From: a virus
IMG/VR virus record: IMGVR_UViG_3300032731_000119
Coordinates: 1-49,777 of that record
DNA length: 49,777 nt
Reading direction: 5' to 3' (one strand)
The translations under genes and the position numbers were made by a program. Each line of letters opens with the position of its first letter. The stretch's first letter is position 1. Positions 49,112 to 49,777 of the stretch are shown piece by piece. The notes beneath the pieces are model-generated. The model ran no database searches, was not told the origin of the DNA, and saw only the letters and a program-made list of their open reading frames with translations.

Positions 49112-49300
49112 TTACCTCTTCCCCCACTCTATAACAAAAGCAAACCCCAGTAAGTCTAAAGTAAACGCATAATCTGTCCAGAAGTCAGGCTGTGCTGGTA
49201 TATACTCAAAACCCAGTATAGGTAACTCAAAGTGTTGGTTATGCTTCCAGTAATGGAAAAACCCGAAGTTTATAAAGAATCTCCTAGTGCGTATCTTCAC
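49112..49300 (-). CDS. HYWK-motif small protein B, 62 aa
   Basis: FFINFGFFHYWKHNQHFELP then ILGFEYIPAQP and a hydrophobic C terminus. The FxHYWK core is shared with 46311-46511. Similar small proteins occur in other phages with no known role. Overlaps the next upstream gene by 4 bp. Confidence 0.55.
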   Translation of the reverse strand: MKIRTRRFFINFGFFHYWKHNQHFELPILGFEYIPAQPDFWTDYAFTLDLLGFAFVIEWGKR

Positions 49301-49578
49301 TTCTCTATAATTTCTCCAACAATGGGAATCTCGTCCCCCTCTGGGACTATCGGTAAATCTGGGTGACTAAAATACAATATTAATTTATCTGGACAAGTTG
49401 GATGATGTCTTGCATCAATAAAATTTATGTCCTTACGGAATATCCCACTCTTTGCCTCTATACAGACAACCCTGCTCTCCATGTGCTCCTCACCAGGATA
49501 CCACCCATCTTTTGCCAGATACTCCAGTGCTTCTGGTGAGTTTTCACCACTATAGTGATAATTTGGTACTTTACTCAT
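49297..49578 (-). CDS. Hypothetical protein, 93 aa
   Basis: It begins MSKVPNYHYSGENSPEALEY, with C-terminal beta elements (LILYFSHPDLPIVPEGDEIP). No family recognised. It is the first gene past the circle junction in the leftward direction. Confidence 0.55.
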   Translation of the reverse strand: MSKVPNYHYSGENSPEALEYLAKDGWYPGEEHMESRVVCIEAKSGIFRKDINFIDARHHPTCPDKLILYFSHPDLPIVPEGDEIPIVGEIIEK

Positions 49579-49620
49579 AGTAAACCCCTAATAGACCCAG
49601 ACATCCCCCTGTTCTCGTCA

Positions 49621-49677
49621 TCACGATGGGTCTGAACTCCCCCGATCTTGCTTCTCGCCTTCTCGGTACTCCCTCAT
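49621..49677 (-). CDS. 18-codon ORF spanning the junction (doubtful)
   Basis: ATG at 49677 encodes MREYREGEKQDRGSSDPS and stops at 49623-49621. No other gene fills the 105-bp gap between the zinc-ribbon gene and the 49578 start. Translation is unproven. Confidence 0.2.
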   Translation of the reverse strand: MREYREGEKQDRGSSDPS

Positions 49678-49777
49678 ATATTTCTATATAGATATTATAT
49701 CTCCACAATAAGGACATATCATATGATTACAACACTTATTGCCGCACTTAGGGCAACCTAACTCTTTAGGTAGGTGC
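49637..49777. repeat. Right copy of exact 141-bp terminal repeat
   Basis: Identical to 1-141. It holds the 3' part of the zinc-ribbon gene (48-203) as complement 49684-49777, which is cut off at the window end. It should be dropped when the circular genome is drawn. Confidence 0.95.

Overview
The window is the complete or nearly complete genome of an uncultured tailed dsDNA phage. Its first 141 bases (1-141) recur exactly as its last 141 (49637-49777), so the unique sequence is about 49,636 bp and closes into a circle. A zinc-ribbon gene (complement 48-203) reads intact only through the left copy. No tRNA, rRNA, CRISPR array, insertion sequence or integrase was seen. Shine-Dalgarno sites (AGGAGG, AAGGAG), sigma70-like promoters and two twin-arginine-like leaders point to a bacterial host, but nothing identifies the species.

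Layout. Two transcription units diverge from a promoter region at about 2830-3030. The rightward unit (3069-15882) is tightly packed with mostly very small genes. Many encode zinc-ribbon or one/two-helix membrane proteins. It also holds a DNA-metabolism set: an OB-fold-like protein, a Cas4/RecB-like PD-(D/E)XK nuclease with an Fe-S-type cysteine cluster, an HNH-like fusion protein, a RecA/DnaB-like ATPase, a calcineurin-like phosphoesterase and an XRE-type regulator with a zinc ribbon. The leftward unit starts in the small genes at 2823-48, crosses the circle junction and runs from 49578 to 15869 as one long late operon. The two units collide tail to tail at 15869-15882.

Late operon in order of transcription: small genes; portal (46508-48529); scaffold-like protein; decoration-like protein; major capsid protein; a long repetitive fibre; several small or zinc-binding proteins; a GroES-like co-chaperonin; head-tail adaptor; tail stabilisation protein; FN3, coiled-coil, C1q-tipped and beta-helix fibres; a GH-A-like glycosidase; an M15 peptidase (endolysin); low-complexity and very large putative DNA-ejection proteins; holin and spanin candidates; a small NrdD-C-terminus-like protein; small and large terminase. 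This is the T7-type gene order (portal, scaffold, capsid, tail, internal virion proteins, lysis, terminases). No tail-tube, tape-measure or sheath gene was seen, which suggests a podovirus.

Most notable points: there is no recognisable DNA polymerase, primase or RNA polymerase. The phage carries its own GroES-like protein, a predicted GH-A glycosidase next to the endolysin, two Tat-leader proteins, an orphan class III ribonucleotide-reductase C-terminal motif, a repeated TTTACC motif in two leftward promoters, and several duplicated gene starts. Functions are from motif reading alone; no database search was run.
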